Assembly (NCBI GenBank): GCA_024663395.1 | Contig: JANFAH010000001.1 | Coordinates: forward strand, 5,084,001 to 5,148,000 | Reading direction: 5' to 3' | DNA from: Pisolithus tinctorius | Taxonomy: Eukaryota; Basidiomycota; Agaricomycetes; Boletales; Pisolithaceae | DNA length: 64,000 nt | In this document: positions 1 to 10,809 of the stretch, one piece after another | How the letters are laid out: each line of letters begins with the position of its first letter | Position numbering within the stretch: position 1 is the stretch's first letter | Made by a program: the position numbers and the translations under genes | The notes under the pieces: model-generated | The model's database searches: none | Seen by the model: only the letters and a program-made list of their open reading frames with translations | What the model was told of the DNA's origin: nothing

Positions 1-1674
1 CATCGCCTTCCTCAAAGCCCATAATACAAATCGGACACGTCTCCCTGCCGATGGTCTCCGGCATCACATCACCTGTATTTGAAGATTGTTGCCCTGTCTC
101 TGTTGTAGACCGCAGCCGTGGAGTGGGTAAAGCTTCCTCATTTGGGCCCGAATCTGGAATACCACCCGGTCCTAGATTCCTGCCTTCAGACGAGTCACTG
201 GGAGCCCCAACCACCTCCCTTAACTCTACCGAATCGGGTTGCGGAGAAACAGGTGTCACGGCCATCTCTACGTGTGCTGGCTCTTCGAGGTCTTTCGTTC
301 GAGTGATGGGCTCGCTAGACGTTCCAAACTTGACCACCGGGAATGTGTCCAGTATCGCCCGCCCCAGCCCTCTCGCTCGGCTTTGGCCTGGGTCACCGAC
401 GCCACCATGTTCGGGCATGCGCGGTCCATATCGGTCAGGATGGCGGATAGCGCGAATAGCCTGAGAACAATGAACGACATAAACCAACTAGCATCATGGC
501 GAAAGCGACGAACCCCAGAAATGATTACAAGGCAAAACAAAGCCGAAACGCAGCCTGTGATGGCGTATAATATAATCCTGGGGAAAGTAGTCATGAGGGT
601 CATGCTCGTCGAGTTGAAAGAAGCCTTGCATTGCGAGCCCGGTCTTTTGCGAATCGCTCCCGCTATTACTTGAACTAGACGTAGTACTACCCACATCCAA
701 AGAACCGTTGTTAGGTGAAGCCGTTGCATTAAAAGACTGGAGTGTTGCAAATATCATTCCGGGTGCAACCGGACTTCCCAATGCAATGCTCCGGTTCACA
801 GCAGATGCGGTTTCATTCAACATCGTTGCGTTGTATGTTCCATAGTAGGTCCCGTTTGCTCCGAACAAGCTATATTCATATTCGATGAACCTGTGGTGTC
901 GACACCTCAGCAGCAAGCGGTGAAAACTTGAGAAAAATGCCCACTTTGACACCCGAGCGGATTCCGTTGTAAAAACGTCAAAAACACGGTCGAAGTTATC
1001 GGGATCTGTGTATGCAGGATTGAGAGCACATGAATCTGAATAAAGTGAATAAAGCAACTGGATCAGCCGCGATAAATCAGCATCCTCGCCAGCATCGGAA
1101 AGAAGGTTATTTCTCACAGCAGCCTGAGCCCCACGTTCCTGCGCCAGTGTGAAGATGTCCAGCTCTTGGGTGGCGTTGGTAGAGTTCGTGTCACACGAGA
1201 CGAAAGCAATCCAGGGGGTGGTTGCTAAAGGTAGCCCGGGTCCAATTGAACGGCTTCCAGCGAACGCTGAACAGATGTGAAACGCACTGATGGTACCGTA
1301 GCCAGCAATATCCTCCGAAAAATGCAACAAAGGTCCCTGTTCGAATTATATGACATCGACCCATGCCAATGAAATATGTTCATGAGGCTGAGCTCGAACT
1401 ACGCACCTGTGATAAGCCGTCCGAATTTGCCCCGGCAAGAAGATAGTACACAAATTCTGTGTCAGATCTGCAAGTAGGACCGAGGTTGAGGGGTTGACGA
1501 GGATACTTCACCCTAACGGACGCCTCACCCGTTGGAGTACCATTGCAATGTGAGCCGGTTGGTTTCCGTTCCTTCACTTGGGTTCGTGCCATTGACCGGT
1601 TGAGCGGGAATGTAAGCTAGCGCAGGCGAGAGTACCGTCAAGGCGAAAACAAGCCAAATGTTACAGAAACCCAT
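1..1674 (-). CDS. PA-TM-RING type E3 ubiquitin ligase, 3' end beyond the window edge
   Basis: I read this as a membrane-anchored RING-H2 ubiquitin ligase of the PA-TM-RING kind, acting in the endomembrane system. The start at 1674 opens a signal peptide (MGFCNIWLVFALTVLSPALA). Exons then join through short introns into a protease-associated-like luminal region (PWIAFVSCDTNSTNATQ, then AQERGAQAALLYSLYSDSCA). That region has many N-glycosylation sequons. A single membrane helix follows (FPRIILYAITGCVSALFCLV), then a basic cytosolic segment (AIRAIRHPDRYGPR), then a Ser/Pro/Glu-rich linker. The first Cys pair of a RING finger (TCPICIMGFEEGD) lies at the window edge, so the catalytic domain is cut off here. 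The fold order is what I see; ligase activity is inferred from the family. It is transcribed away from the aminotransferase side, and 242 bp separate its start from the next stop. Confidence 0.8.
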
Positions 1675-1916
1675 GGAAGCAGCAACAGAACGGAGAAGTT
1701 CGTGCTAAAGTACAACCTGCACGGTGAGGCTGGGTCCAAGCCACGAGTTCTGTGCGACGTTGAAAACGTCTACCCCACGCATGGTGTGCATGACAACTCC
1801 AATATATAGCCAAATTTGGCGCCGAGTTGAAATCGCTACAAAGTACAAAAAAATCTCTGGTTGATGTGTACAATGGTCATCCAACACAACAGTCGCTCGT
1901 ACATCGAGAATGCCCC

Positions 1917-3742
1917 CTACGCTTCCCGGATAATTTCCTTAACAGCTTCTGAGAAAACCTCGCAGCCCTTCCTCAAGTCCTCCCGAGTCACATTCAAAGG
2001 TGGAATAAACCTGATGACCTCGTACACAGATGCTGTTAGAATGAGCATTCCCTTCTCTACACATCGCTTCGCCACACGTGACGCAAGATTATTTGGGGCT
2101 GAACGGTTCAGAACAGGGTCTTGCGCCGGATATGATGGCGACGCGAACTCCACGGCCACCATCAAGCCTTGTCCGCGAACGTCGACAATGTTCCCGCCCA
2201 CCTCTGGACACGTTTGGAGTTCCTTCAAGGCCCCCAATAATTCCTTGGAGCTGCCAAAGAATTCGCACGTACTCAAGAGTATCAGCACTAGAACACACGT
2301 ACCGCGCGTTGACATTGTCCAGAATATTTTCTTCCTGAAATGCATCCACGACAGCCGCTGCAGCCGCACAGGAAACAACGTTGCCTGCATAAGTACCACC
2401 CTATAGGACGCGTTAGGCTGTTGGAGAAATTTCCACTGGGTAGTCTCACCATGGATCCGGGTTTGAGCTTGTCAGTAAGTTCCTTACGACTAACTATGCA
2501 GCTCAGCGGAAACCCATTTGCCAATCCCTGTGTTAATAATGAGTATGCCGGCACATCAGATTGGATGCAGCTTAAGTACCTTGGCCATCACCATGATATC
2601 AGGTCGTACTCTGCTGTATTCAACGTTGAACATTTTTCCTGTCCTGCCGAACCCACTCTGCACTTCGTCAATGATCAGGAGGATGCCATGTTCATCGCAA
2701 ACGTCCCTGAGACCTTTCAAGAATGCGGAGGGTGCGGAAACGTAACCTCCTTCACCGAGGACAGGCTCGATGATAATAGCCGCAGTGTCGCAAGGGGCCG
2801 TCTGCTGCTTAAGGAGCAGATCAAGCTGGTAAAGCGTCGAACGAACGAGCTGCTCTTCAGAAGTATTAGGTACCACTCCCAGTTGGTGCCAGAAGGGAAA
2901 TGGTGTAGAAAATACACCAGGCTGTGATACAAACAGCGCTTAGTTGGCGAAGTAATTAGGCATGTGTAATGACTTGCCATGAGGGGGAAGAAACCTTCGC
3001 TGTAAGATGTTTTACTTCTAGTCAAAGCCATTGCACCGTAAGTCCGACCATGATATCCACCTACAAAATAGTAGTAGGTCATCAATAACCACGTCTTCTT
3101 CCCATGACACGCCGCCGGAAAATACCTTGCATGCAAATTATGTTCTGCTTTCCCGTGATGACGCGCGCCATCTTCACAGCCGCCTCGGTGGCCTCTGAGC
3201 CCGAGTTCCAGAAGTAAAATGAGTCGAGCGTCGGGTCAGGCATGACCGGTATGAGCTTCTCGATGAGACGGATGGTTGAATCATGGAAGGAGATGTTACA
3301 CTGAAAACTCGATGATCGAACATTAGTCCTATGTTAAAGGTCAGTGGGGAGTTTGCCTACCTGACAATGGACGAGTTCCATGCACTGATCGGCAGCGGCT
3401 TTGCTGACCTTTGGATGACAATGTCCTACAATCCTCCCACAGCATGATATTCGCAGGACTCGTGGATCGGGACTGAGTAGAACTCACCCAGGTTCGTCAC
3501 TCCAATACCACACGTGAAATCTAGGAGACGACGCCCGTCATGGAAGTGGACATAGGATCCCTCGCCTTTGGTCATCACTGCCTCGGTCAGCCTGCCAATG
3601 CCTTTGGTGACATGACGCTGGCCAAACGCGACGGGGTCGTCTGCGGCAGTCACATATCCCTGTGCGTGAGTTTTGAATGTAGAATATGAAGCTGGTTCGC
3701 ATATGATACGGTAAACGGGATTCCTGAGCAAGCAAGAGACAT
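1917..3742 (-). CDS. Class III aminotransferase, 4-aminobutyrate aminotransferase-like
   Basis: A PLP-dependent class III aminotransferase, probably moving the amino group of 4-aminobutyrate or a related omega-amino acid to a keto acid. After splicing, the chain reads through DPVAFGQRHVTKGIGRLTEA, DFTCGIGVTNLG, FYFWNSGSEATEAAVKMAR, GGYHGRTYGAMALT, IIIEPVLGEGGY and LLIIDEVQSGFGRTG (the PLP-ring Asp). It continues with MVMAKGLANGFPLS (the Schiff-base Lys in AKG) and MGGTYAGN, and ends in VKEIIREA. I start it at 3742 because the short exon MSLACSGIPFT joins in phase to GYVTAADDP through a 50-nt intron. An upstream Met cannot be excluded. Close basidiomycete relatives are usually called 4-aminobutyrate aminotransferase; the exact substrate is inference. 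Allantoinase lies upstream on the same strand. Confidence 0.88.
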
Positions 3743-4197
3743 GTTCCTCGAGAAATGGCACCTCCGTCGCAAGTTGACCCACCTTGGCGTTGTCCGCGAA
3801 TTGTGCGCGGCCTTGATACATCGTCCGGAAACAGATTTGAACCTAGTCAACATCGTACGTGAGGTGATAGTCAAGGAGGATCTGGGCGACCGGGCGCCTC
3901 TTGCCGACTCCACCCCACGTTTGACCAAACACCATGACCGAGTTACTTTTAGTCTCTCGATGATGGTTCATTGATTTTGCCCTGTCGTCCGGAAACTACA
4001 TACACTCATCCTGCAACTTAGATTTCCTTCAAGCTACTAGCTAGCGAGGGACCACCATCAACCAGTAAGTACAGGCGAACTCCCCAACGGACGGTCTCCC
4101 ATGAATACGAACTAACCCCGTCATTCGCTAATGAACTCCGCACGTAAAGCATTGGACTTTCGACCTCGAATACATTTCCCAATAATAGCCTGTAGCT
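3743..4197. other. Intergenic, 455 bp, aminotransferase promoter side
   Basis: This gap lies between the allantoinase stop and the aminotransferase start, both on the minus strand. It should hold the allantoinase 3' UTR and the aminotransferase promoter. I see no credible exon, RNA gene or repeat in it. Confidence 0.5.
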
Positions 4198-5845
4198 TCA
4201 GAGCAATTTGCCACGCGGCCCAACTGCGTCAAAGCTTTTCTTGACGCCATCGTAGACCACGGAACCACGCAGAAATGTTTGCAGTACGACTCCACGAAGA
4301 GTCATCCCTTCAAACGCAGAAAGTTTGTTCTTGAAGTAAAGCGATTCCACGGATACCTTTTCACCTTTGCATTAAAGGCTGGTTGGAAGCAGATCACGGA
4401 GCAGTCCAAACCTTAAACTCAGCTTCTGGGTCCCAAATGACGAGATCAGCATCATATCCAATAGCGATCGAACCCTTCGTTTCGGACAAGCCAGCATGTT
4501 CTGCTGTCTTCCGGCTCACCCAGGACATTATATGGTTCATGGTAACTCCCCTCTTCCTTCCCTCCGTCCACAGTAGACTCAGGCCGAGTCCAAGGCTGCT
4601 GATGCCGCCCCATGCTCCCATAACGTCCCCTTCTTCTAGCTTCTTGAGTTCTGTAATGCATGGACTGTGGTCAGATACCACAAAGTCGATGGTGCCATCC
4701 ACCAGCGCCTGCCAAAGAAGTTCTCTGTTGTTATCATCACGGATAGGGGGACAGCATTTGAACTCGGGGTGCCCGTTGGGGATCATACCCGCGAAGAGAC
4801 ACAGGTAATGGAAGCACGTTTCCACTGTGAGCTTCAACCCACGGGATTTGGCAGCACGAATAATGGGAAGTGCATAGGAAGAGGAAAGGTGGACAATATG
4901 ACAACGCAGAGAGGGATATTCTTCCTGCAGTCGGGTGATGAGGGAGATGGCGTTTACTTCGAGGGAATCAGGCCGCGATGACAGGAACGTCTCATAATGC
5001 GTAGGATTGAGAGGAAGAGTCTCTTCGGTTGAACATGGAGAGCCTTCAAGTTCGGCATGGAACAAGAGAACGGTCGGTTCTCCCTACAGCAGCGGACCAG
5101 TGGTAACACATAATGCATAGCTTTCAAAGCTCCTTACCTGAAGTTGTTCCAAGTGATTGCGCAAATCGTGCTCATCCACACACGGGAATTCCTGGGCGTC
5201 CGTGAACAACTGATAACACAACCAAATGATTGACTGCTCACCTCCACGCCACTTTCAATCAAGAAACATTTGAAACCCTTGACACCAGCGGCAATCAATG
5301 GTTTAAGGTCTTTCTTGGGTTCTTGTTGACAACACTTGCCAAGCATGGGATCATAACTTTAGCATACCTGATTTCCAGGGATAGCTCCGCCCCAGAATGC
5401 GACATCCGCCCAACACTGACCCTCTGCGCTGGCCTTCTTGAGATGGAAATTCTCCAGTGTTGTGGTAGGGGGTATAGAGTTAAGGGGCATATCTACTACG
5501 GTCGTTATTCCACCCGAGATGGCGGCCCTAGTACCTGTCCAGAACCCTTCCCAGTCTGTCCGACCTGGTTCGTTCAAGTGAACATGGGCACTGAGGTGAC
5601 CAAGATTGTGATCCAGGTTCAGGTGAGACAGTTGGTACTCACTCGACGACTCCGGGAAGCACGAACTTGGTCCCGACGTCGATTACCTGGATGTCGCCTT
5701 GCGACGAGTGATTTTCGGTGCCCCTTTCGATGTCCACAATCTTTCCAGTGTCAATATTGACTGTGATCACGGCAGCTTGGGGCGTTTCAACGTCTGGCAG
5801 TACAACGTTCTTGCTAGATATCTTGAAAACCTGAGGATTAACCAT
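4198..5845 (-). CDS. Allantoinase
   Basis: A cyclic amidohydrolase that opens the hydantoin ring of allantoin to allantoate in purine degradation. The start at 5845 gives [20 protein letters not shown]. Family motifs follow in order across five or more exons. [12 protein letters not shown] carries the two metal-binding His residues. GVKGFKCFL carries the Lys that is carboxylated in this family. CHIVHLSSS and VETCFHYL carry further metal-ligand His residues. [15 protein letters not shown] carries the catalytic Asp. The C-terminus runs through [20 protein letters not shown] to GPRGKLL at 4198. Dihydropyrimidinase is the nearest alternative, but [14 protein letters not shown] and SDHSPC favour allantoinase. 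The gene is divergent from the RabGAP, with 246 bp shared between the two starts. A GATAAG motif lies just upstream, which would suit nitrogen-source control. Confidence 0.92.
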
Positions 5846-5872
5846 GATCGTGCCAAGATTGGGAGAGTAGCT

Positions 5873-5878
5873 GATAAG
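5873..5878 (+). promoter_or_regulatory. GATAAG motif upstream of allantoinase
   Basis: A single GATAAG hexamer lies 28 bp upstream of the allantoinase start codon, in the gap shared with the divergent RabGAP gene. Fungal allantoin and other nitrogen-catabolism genes are commonly controlled by GATA factors binding such sites. One hexamer this close to the ATG could be chance or lie inside the 5' UTR. Confidence 0.25.
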
Positions 5879-6091
5879 GGGAAACCAGGAAATAATCAGT
5901 CGAGGACACGCCACGTAGTGCTCTGTGTTGCCCGAGCATTCCGAGCTCACGTCGGCTCGGGCACTGGTAGTAATGGCATGAGAGTTGGTTTGATAGATGA
6001 GAATGGCTACCCAAAAGTTCTTTGGATAGCGAAGAGTGGCAAGCTGCTGTTAAACTGCATCGTTGATGTGCTGCAGGACAGCAACGGTTCC

Positions 6092-8493
6092 ATGTCTACA
6101 GACAGGCCTCCTTCCACAGCTGCAGCAGCGCTCGACTCGCTGCTCTCTCCCAAGGACCCTGGGCAAACCCCTCTCCCACCCAGGGATTCCATCGCCGGAT
6201 CAGACTACAACGTAGTCCTCGAAGACGATGCCCGTTTCTCGACCATCCCGCTGTCAGAGTCGTCCGATCGTGCGAGCGTCATATCTCTCAAGTCTGAAGT
6301 GCTAGTCAATGACCTTGCCAATAAACTCGAACGCAGGACCACAATATCTGCACAATCCACCACAAGGGCGGTTGGCCAACGTCACTTTGCGCACAAAAAG
6401 TCGGTCTCCAATGTCACACCAAGTGATCTTACTAGGGGAAACATCCTTGCGCGGCTCGGTCCCCAAAAAGCATTCGATGAAAACGATCTCGACGCGTTGC
6501 GCGTAGTTGGGAGTGGTCAACAAAAGCTTCACGAAGAGTTCGTACGACTGCATAACGAACGACGGGCGGAAGCTGCCAAGGATGAGGGAGACAGTATAGA
6601 CTGGGGTATGCGTTTCGTCGATCTCCCTCTTCCAAGTCACTGAATTTGCACTCGACGCGTAGACTTTTGGGGTGCTGTGATATCCGGTGCGTTGTTCGAC
6701 ACATGCATACTCCATGATTGGCCTCATGATGTTGTAGATTATCAAGGGTATGCTGCCGAAAATTCCGAAAAGCTTGCCAGAGCTATAGAAAAAGGGATAC
6801 CGCACACGCTGCGTGGAATGATGTGGCAGCTAATGTACGTTTGTCCGACCACCCTCCATTGTACCAATCCACGACATCCGGTAGGACAGCTTCCAAGGAT
6901 AGCGAACTTGAGAACACCTATCTGGCACTTCTGAAGGGATCCAGTTCGCACGAGAAATCCATCACCCGAGACCTTGGAAGGTGGAGCTGTTGTCGCATAA
7001 CATCAACCTTCTAGCAACTCTCTAAGATTGGCTTTCGCAGAACGTTTCCACACCATGAGTTTTTCACCAACGGCCAAGGGATCGGACAAGAAAACTTGTT
7101 CAATGTGCTTAAAGCCTATTCCCTGTGAGTCCGATGCCTCGGGGCTTCGGTGTCTCGTATCCAATCCGTTCGATGCAGGTATGATCCACAAGTGGGCTAT
7201 TGCCAAGGGTTGCCATTCGTTGTCGCTGTGTTGCTGCTAAATGTGAGAGTTTTGTACTTCAGCATAGTGAGATGTTTTAAGAAGTCGATGTTTAGATGCC
7301 AGACGAACAGGCATTTTGCTTGCTCGTTCGCCTGATGTACTCGTACGACCTCAGAGGTCATTTTTTACCCGAGATGCCTAAACTTCAGCTTCGATTAGTG
7401 AGTTCCTATTCGTATACAACTTTCCACTTATCCAATCTCTACTAGTTTCAGGTACGGTGAGAACTTGAGATTGAAGCGACTTATGTTAATGTCGTGCAGT
7501 TTGATAGATTAGTGGAAGAGCTTCTCCCCGTACTTCATGTACACTTCCTTCGCCAGGGTGTCAAGTCGAGCATGTTTTGCTCGCAATGGTTCCTCACGCT
7601 ATTTAGCTACCGGTAATTCGTCTTTTCCCCCCATTTCCAAGCAGGAACTAAGCGCTCGCCTCAGGTTTCCGTTGGAAATCGTGTTCCGGATCTATGACAC
7701 ATGCCTGGCGAGTGGCATCGAATCTATCTTCGCGTTCAGCCTGGCTCTGTTACAGAAAAACGAAGATACACTGTTGTCTATGAAATTCGATGAGATCCTC
7801 GTATTCCTTAAACAGAGAGTGTTTGAGCGATATAAGGTACGATAGCTCTTTGCATCATCAACCAGAATTTCTAGGTATGGCGATGATGCAGCAGTCACAT
7901 ATAGGTTGGTCCAGCTGAACAAGAAGCAGAGCAACTGGCAAGCCGGCCAAAATATCGGGTGGACGATTTAGTGCAAGACGCCATCTCGTTGAAGATTACG
8001 CCCTTCATGTTGGACGCCTATGCACACGAATATCATGATCTCGTGAAGAAGCGAGAGGCTCACGCAATTGAAGTTGACAACCTACGGAATGCTAACCGAG
8101 CACTAACAGCTAGAGTGTGAGAAGAAATTTTCGCTGTGTAGCAGTCGCTCATAGCATTTACCACAGGAAGGAGCTTGATACCAGCCTCGCACAGCTGAAT
8201 GCTGAGCATGTTGTTGTTTTGGTAAGCCCGTCCTCGGTACTTGTGTGCCGTACACGTTGAAACAATCGACAGAACCAGCTAGTGATGGCCCGGCTCCAAA
8301 ACGAGGAAATAGAAGAAGAATTGGTTCGCTATAAGTTGCTGTAAGAAATATCTCGTATACCAGCCACGCAGTGAGCTTATACCCAGATCTCAATAGTTAT
8401 GCCGAAGCGATGCATCGAACCGAAGATGCCATGTCATCGCATACTCGTTCAAAGTCTAATGCAGGAAAGAACAGAGGAAGTGGAAATAGTTAG
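6092..8493 (+). CDS. TBC-domain Rab GTPase-activating protein (Gyp5/EVI5-like)
   Basis: A Rab GAP that should speed GTP hydrolysis on Rab proteins in secretory or endocytic traffic. The start at 6092 (MSTDRPPSTAAAALDS) opens a disordered N-terminus of about 170 residues. The TBC domain follows through many short introns. It includes KGIPHTLRGMMWQLM, an arginine-finger segment of IxxDxxR form (ITRDLGRTFPHHEFF) and the glutamine-finger YCQG (GYCQGLPFVVAVLLLN). It continues with MYSYDLRGHFLPEMPKLQL, SMFCSQWFLTLFSYRFPL and IVFRIYDTCLASG. After the domain a coiled coil (EYHDLVKKREAHAIEVDNLR, RLQNEEIEEELVRYK) and a polar tail end at 8493. The TBC plus C-terminal coiled coil order matches Gyp5/EVI5 relatives; which Rab it acts on is unknown. 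It is convergent with the Bli-3-like gene. Confidence 0.9.
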
Positions 8494-8673
8494 ATTGCCT
8501 CGTCTCTCCACATCTCATTTCACGACTGATACAGCGTACACGACACGTGCTTCTTTCAATGTAACATATGTAAGTCTGGTTCACTACCGCGTGACTGCCG
8601 CGAACGACAAAGGATTCCCTTCGTTGCCATTACTCCTTATGTGGTGTGAGGAATTGAATCTGAAAGTTACTAA

Positions 8674-9453
8674 TTAGCCCTGAATGTCCTGCGGGACGAA
8701 GGTGAGTGCCCACTTCTTCTTTCGTGATAGTGTGCAGTTCGCCTGGCGACGTTGCTTTTCCGGTTACTGCACCGGCAGCTACCTCCAGGGTCCGAGGAAC
8801 TGCGCCTTTCTCTGTGTACCAATAGCGAATCTCATCCGGAACGACTTCGATAACAGACACTCGAGGATCGTTCTCGTCGCCTGTGTGAACACCATCTTGT
8901 AAATTGCCGATATAGCCCGTAACACTAGCAAGGTGAGCACTCTTGGCCAGAGGAAGGGACGGTCAATACGAACGACATTGACCAATGTTTGCAGATAACA
9001 TCCCTATCTTGAGAGACTCGAGCTCTTCCCGCGTACGAGACCCAGCTCGTCGTAGAGGAATCAAAGAACGAGACGTTGACATGGGAATCGTTTTCAATTT
9101 CCTCGAACTTTGCAGATACGTTATTGGCGAGGAAAACGAGATTCAATTGTCCCTCGCCCAACGCTGCATTAATATCATTAATTTCCAAGAAGTTGACACA
9201 AAGGTTAACCCACAGTTCACCGGGTTCATGGCACGTGAATGCAGGTTCCCTTCGGCATTGCGGGTGACAAGCATCCCCGTCTTTGCCACCTTAATTATGG
9301 TGCACAAGTCTGAATATTCGGTGATCGACTCTGCTACGAAACGACGAAATGTCACCAAGACGCACCATTGATTTTCTCAGACAGAGTGACAGACTTATTC
9401 TCTGCTTGACTAGTGTAGGGGTCAAGGCGGGCCCGTTCTGATGGGGAAGGCAT
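8674..9453 (-). CDS. Bli-3-like FMN-binding split-barrel protein
   Basis: A small protein of the pyridoxamine 5'-phosphate oxidase-like split-barrel superfamily, of the kind called Bli-3 in fungi (a blue-light-induced gene in Neurospora). The start at 9453 gives MPSPSERARLDPYTSQ, then KINGLCTIIKVAKTGMLVTR and GNLHSRAMNPV, which is the usual flavin-site strand. INDINAALGEGQLNLVFLAN is shifted into the main frame by introns, followed by NVSFFDSSTTSWVSYAGRA. The chain continues through DPRVSVIEVVPDEIRYWYTE to AAGAVTGKATSPGELHTITKEE. The last exon needs a 25-nt intron (8689-8713) to give DIQG and a stop at 8674. Without it the frame runs on to 8630. Flavin binding and oxidoreductase activity are inferred from the fold. 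Confidence 0.8.
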
Positions 9454-10809
9454 GACAAGTGTGATCTGACGACCGGACGTTGTTCTTCTCGGTTGGCTCC
9501 TTTTATATTGAATTTCTTTCTGTTTTACGCCCTCCAGTACAGTAACCTGCGCGTCACCTTGACGTCATTGACAGCGTTGGTCACGTGACACGTGACATCG
9601 TAGTACTTGCAGAAGGAAGACACGTCGCGAAGACCCATGGTGTCTACAAACCACATCCGTACTGGGGGCGACTGTTGACATCGAGGGAAGGTTCACTCCA
9701 GGTTGATCTTACCACCAAACGTCAAGTCTCCCTAATGCACCAGCGGGACATGACAGACGCGAAAACATGATTCCTTGTTATACTAGGCAGCGGATAGTTG
9801 AGCACTACTTACGCGGCCCGGATATGTTCGATGGCTTCGCCGTCGCCAAACACCCAATCATGACAGCCCTCATGACCGTACTACATCGTTCCCAGGACAA
9901 CCCTCAACACTTTTAAGCACGAGTTTCCAAGCCGCGCTGAACAGAAAAATATGTACATTTCGATAGCTCTCCATATGGCATGTTCTTTGTCTTTCCAATG
10001 GAGACCGTTGAAGCCGATGAACCGGAGGGTAATCTCTCTTGCGACGAAATGGTGATAACAAAGGGAAGCGGATTGTAAGCCAGTCCCATGGAATGCACGG
10101 AAATGGCGTGAGTTTCATATCTACCCAAAAAGGACTCTTGCGAGTCGCCATCTGTGTTACTAACCAGTTTATGAACCAAATCCTTCTGCTAAATCATTTA
10201 TGCGAGAAGGAACGATTGTCTTCCATCGAGTCTTTGGTTTGCCTAGGGGAGGCTACGGACATTTTGATACATCTCCCTCATGATCGTGTTCCGTGGCGCT
10301 CGCTGAGCAGCTTCGTATATAGACCCGACGGGATTGTCCATGGGGTTCCTGCCGGAAAAGCCGATCAATAGTGTTATCTATACAAATTATTCGTCCTACG
10401 TACCTGGTGACCTACCCCTGTTGGCACGGCAAAACTACCTCGCATTCGAACGAGCTTAATGAAGTCAACTACTGCGGCAGATATGAGGTTCCAGAGCTCC
10501 AGAGCAGACCAGAGACTCGGAAGAAGCCGCTCTGGTGACCTTTACTGTCACCGGCATTCTCGACTGACTTCCAGGCTCTAATCTGGAACACGGAACTTCT
10601 GTACCTACCCCTAGAGAAGTTGATGGGACCTTGGGCCATCGCACAGGTTGAGCGTAAGCCCCCGCTCGTATACTAGTATGGCTGCCAAAACCAAGAGCTT
10701 TGCCGGAGCTATGAAACCCATTCATTTGCAATGGGAGGATATATAGTAAGGCACTCTCCGAGAGAAAACCAGCCTTGCTGTCCTTCCCGCAACACACAAG
10801 CTCCTCACA
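9454..10809. other. 1.36-kb gap before phosphoketolase, with possible unassigned exons
   Basis: This gap holds the Bli-3-like promoter and the phosphoketolase promoter, which fire away from each other. Most of it shows no clear gene. A minus-strand stretch around 9.8-10.05 kb looks coding and is listed separately. The last 350 bp before 10810 carry only a weak antisense open frame that I take as chance. Confidence 0.4.
9813..10048 (-). other. Unassigned coding-looking exons, minus strand
   Basis: Two minus-strand stretches read like exons, but I cannot name the family. The first reads EITLRFIGFNGLHWKDKEHA then IWRAIEMYIF. It is open from about 10048 to 9880 and stops at TAG right after GTM, at a plausible acceptor. 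The next reads YGHEGCHDWVFGDGEAIEHI then RAA and ends on a consensus donor (GTAAGT) at 9812. I could not find a start codon exon or a convincing 3' exon. This may be a gene with further small exons or a decaying copy. Confidence 0.3.

Noticed and set aside
9540..9770. Small plus-strand frame starting at 9585
   Set aside because: No splice partner, no family signal and it lies in the promoter side of the Bli-3-like gene.
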